DNA of 5,763 nt from CAYFSC01 sp964345695 (GTDB taxonomy: Bacteria; Bacteroidota; Rhodothermia; Rhodothermales; Salinibacteraceae). Where the stretch lies: contig CAYFSC010000185.1 in the NCBI GenBank assembly GCA_964345695.1, positions 1 to 5,763 on the forward strand. Direction: 5' to 3'. A program made the translations under genes and the position numbers. Under the pieces are notes generated by a model. The model worked only from the letters and a program-made list of their open reading frames with translations. It did no database searches and was not told the origin of the DNA. Shown here piece by piece: positions 5,748 to 5,763 of this stretch; position 1 is the first letter of the stretch; each line of letters begins with the position of its first letter.

Positions 5748-5763
5748 ACAGTCCGCGTTGAAC
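5737..5763. repeat. 14-bp tandem repeat at the end of lipoprotein copy 3
   Basis: The unit GTCCGCGTTGAACA occurs at 5737-5750 and again, less its final base, at 5751-5763, where the window stops. The first unit contains the TGA stop codon of copy 3 (5745-5747), so added or lost downstream units would not change the protein. More units may follow beyond the window. No hairpin or T-run is visible, so it is not an obvious terminator. Confidence 0.6.

Noticed and set aside
1..5763. CRISPR arrays, tRNA or rRNA genes, insertion sequences
   Set aside because: No regularly spaced repeats, cloverleaf, rRNA-like sequence, transposase or terminal inverted repeats were seen on either strand.

Overview
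The window is GC-rich DNA that reads as a piece of a Rhodothermota/Bacteroidota chromosome, most likely a halophile of the Salinibacter type. Three things point there. The main gene is a Bacteroidota-style TonB-dependent receptor with an N-terminal carboxypeptidase-regulatory-like domain. The gene starts lack Shine-Dalgarno sequences. The proteins are Arg-, Asp- and Glu-rich but poor in Lys: the first lipoprotein has a single Lys in 287 residues, and the small minus-strand protein has 18 acidic against 7 basic residues. The assignment is inferred from sequence style, not from a database match.

Layout: positions 1-59 are a pyrimidine-rich stretch with a repeated CTCCATCCTC motif. A small unknown acidic protein is encoded on the minus strand (60-314). 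A 368-bp divergent intergenic region (315-682) holds a perfect 10-bp inverted repeat with a nested stem, a G-rich tract with quadruplex potential and a candidate promoter. From 683 onward everything runs on the plus strand as one apparent operon: the outer-membrane receptor (683-2947), then three tandem paralogous lipoproteins (2979-3842, 3929-4786, 4848-5747) separated by 31, 86 and 61 bp. A 14-bp tandem repeat starts at the stop codon of the third lipoprotein and runs off the window.

Working model (inference): the receptor is the TonB-energised outer-membrane channel. The three lipoproteins, which look like the DUF4249 family, are its accessory lipoproteins and play a role analogous to SusD beside SusC. 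The substrate cannot be read from the sequence. No susD, tonB/exbBD, ABC transporter, enzyme or regulator gene lies in the window. The most noteworthy point is one receptor served by three diverged copies of the same lipoprotein. All three keep an invariant C-terminal core (HLGPAWSG, NGLGFFGG), an invariant cysteine pair and a common Cys-(Asp/Glu)-Asn start to the mature protein.
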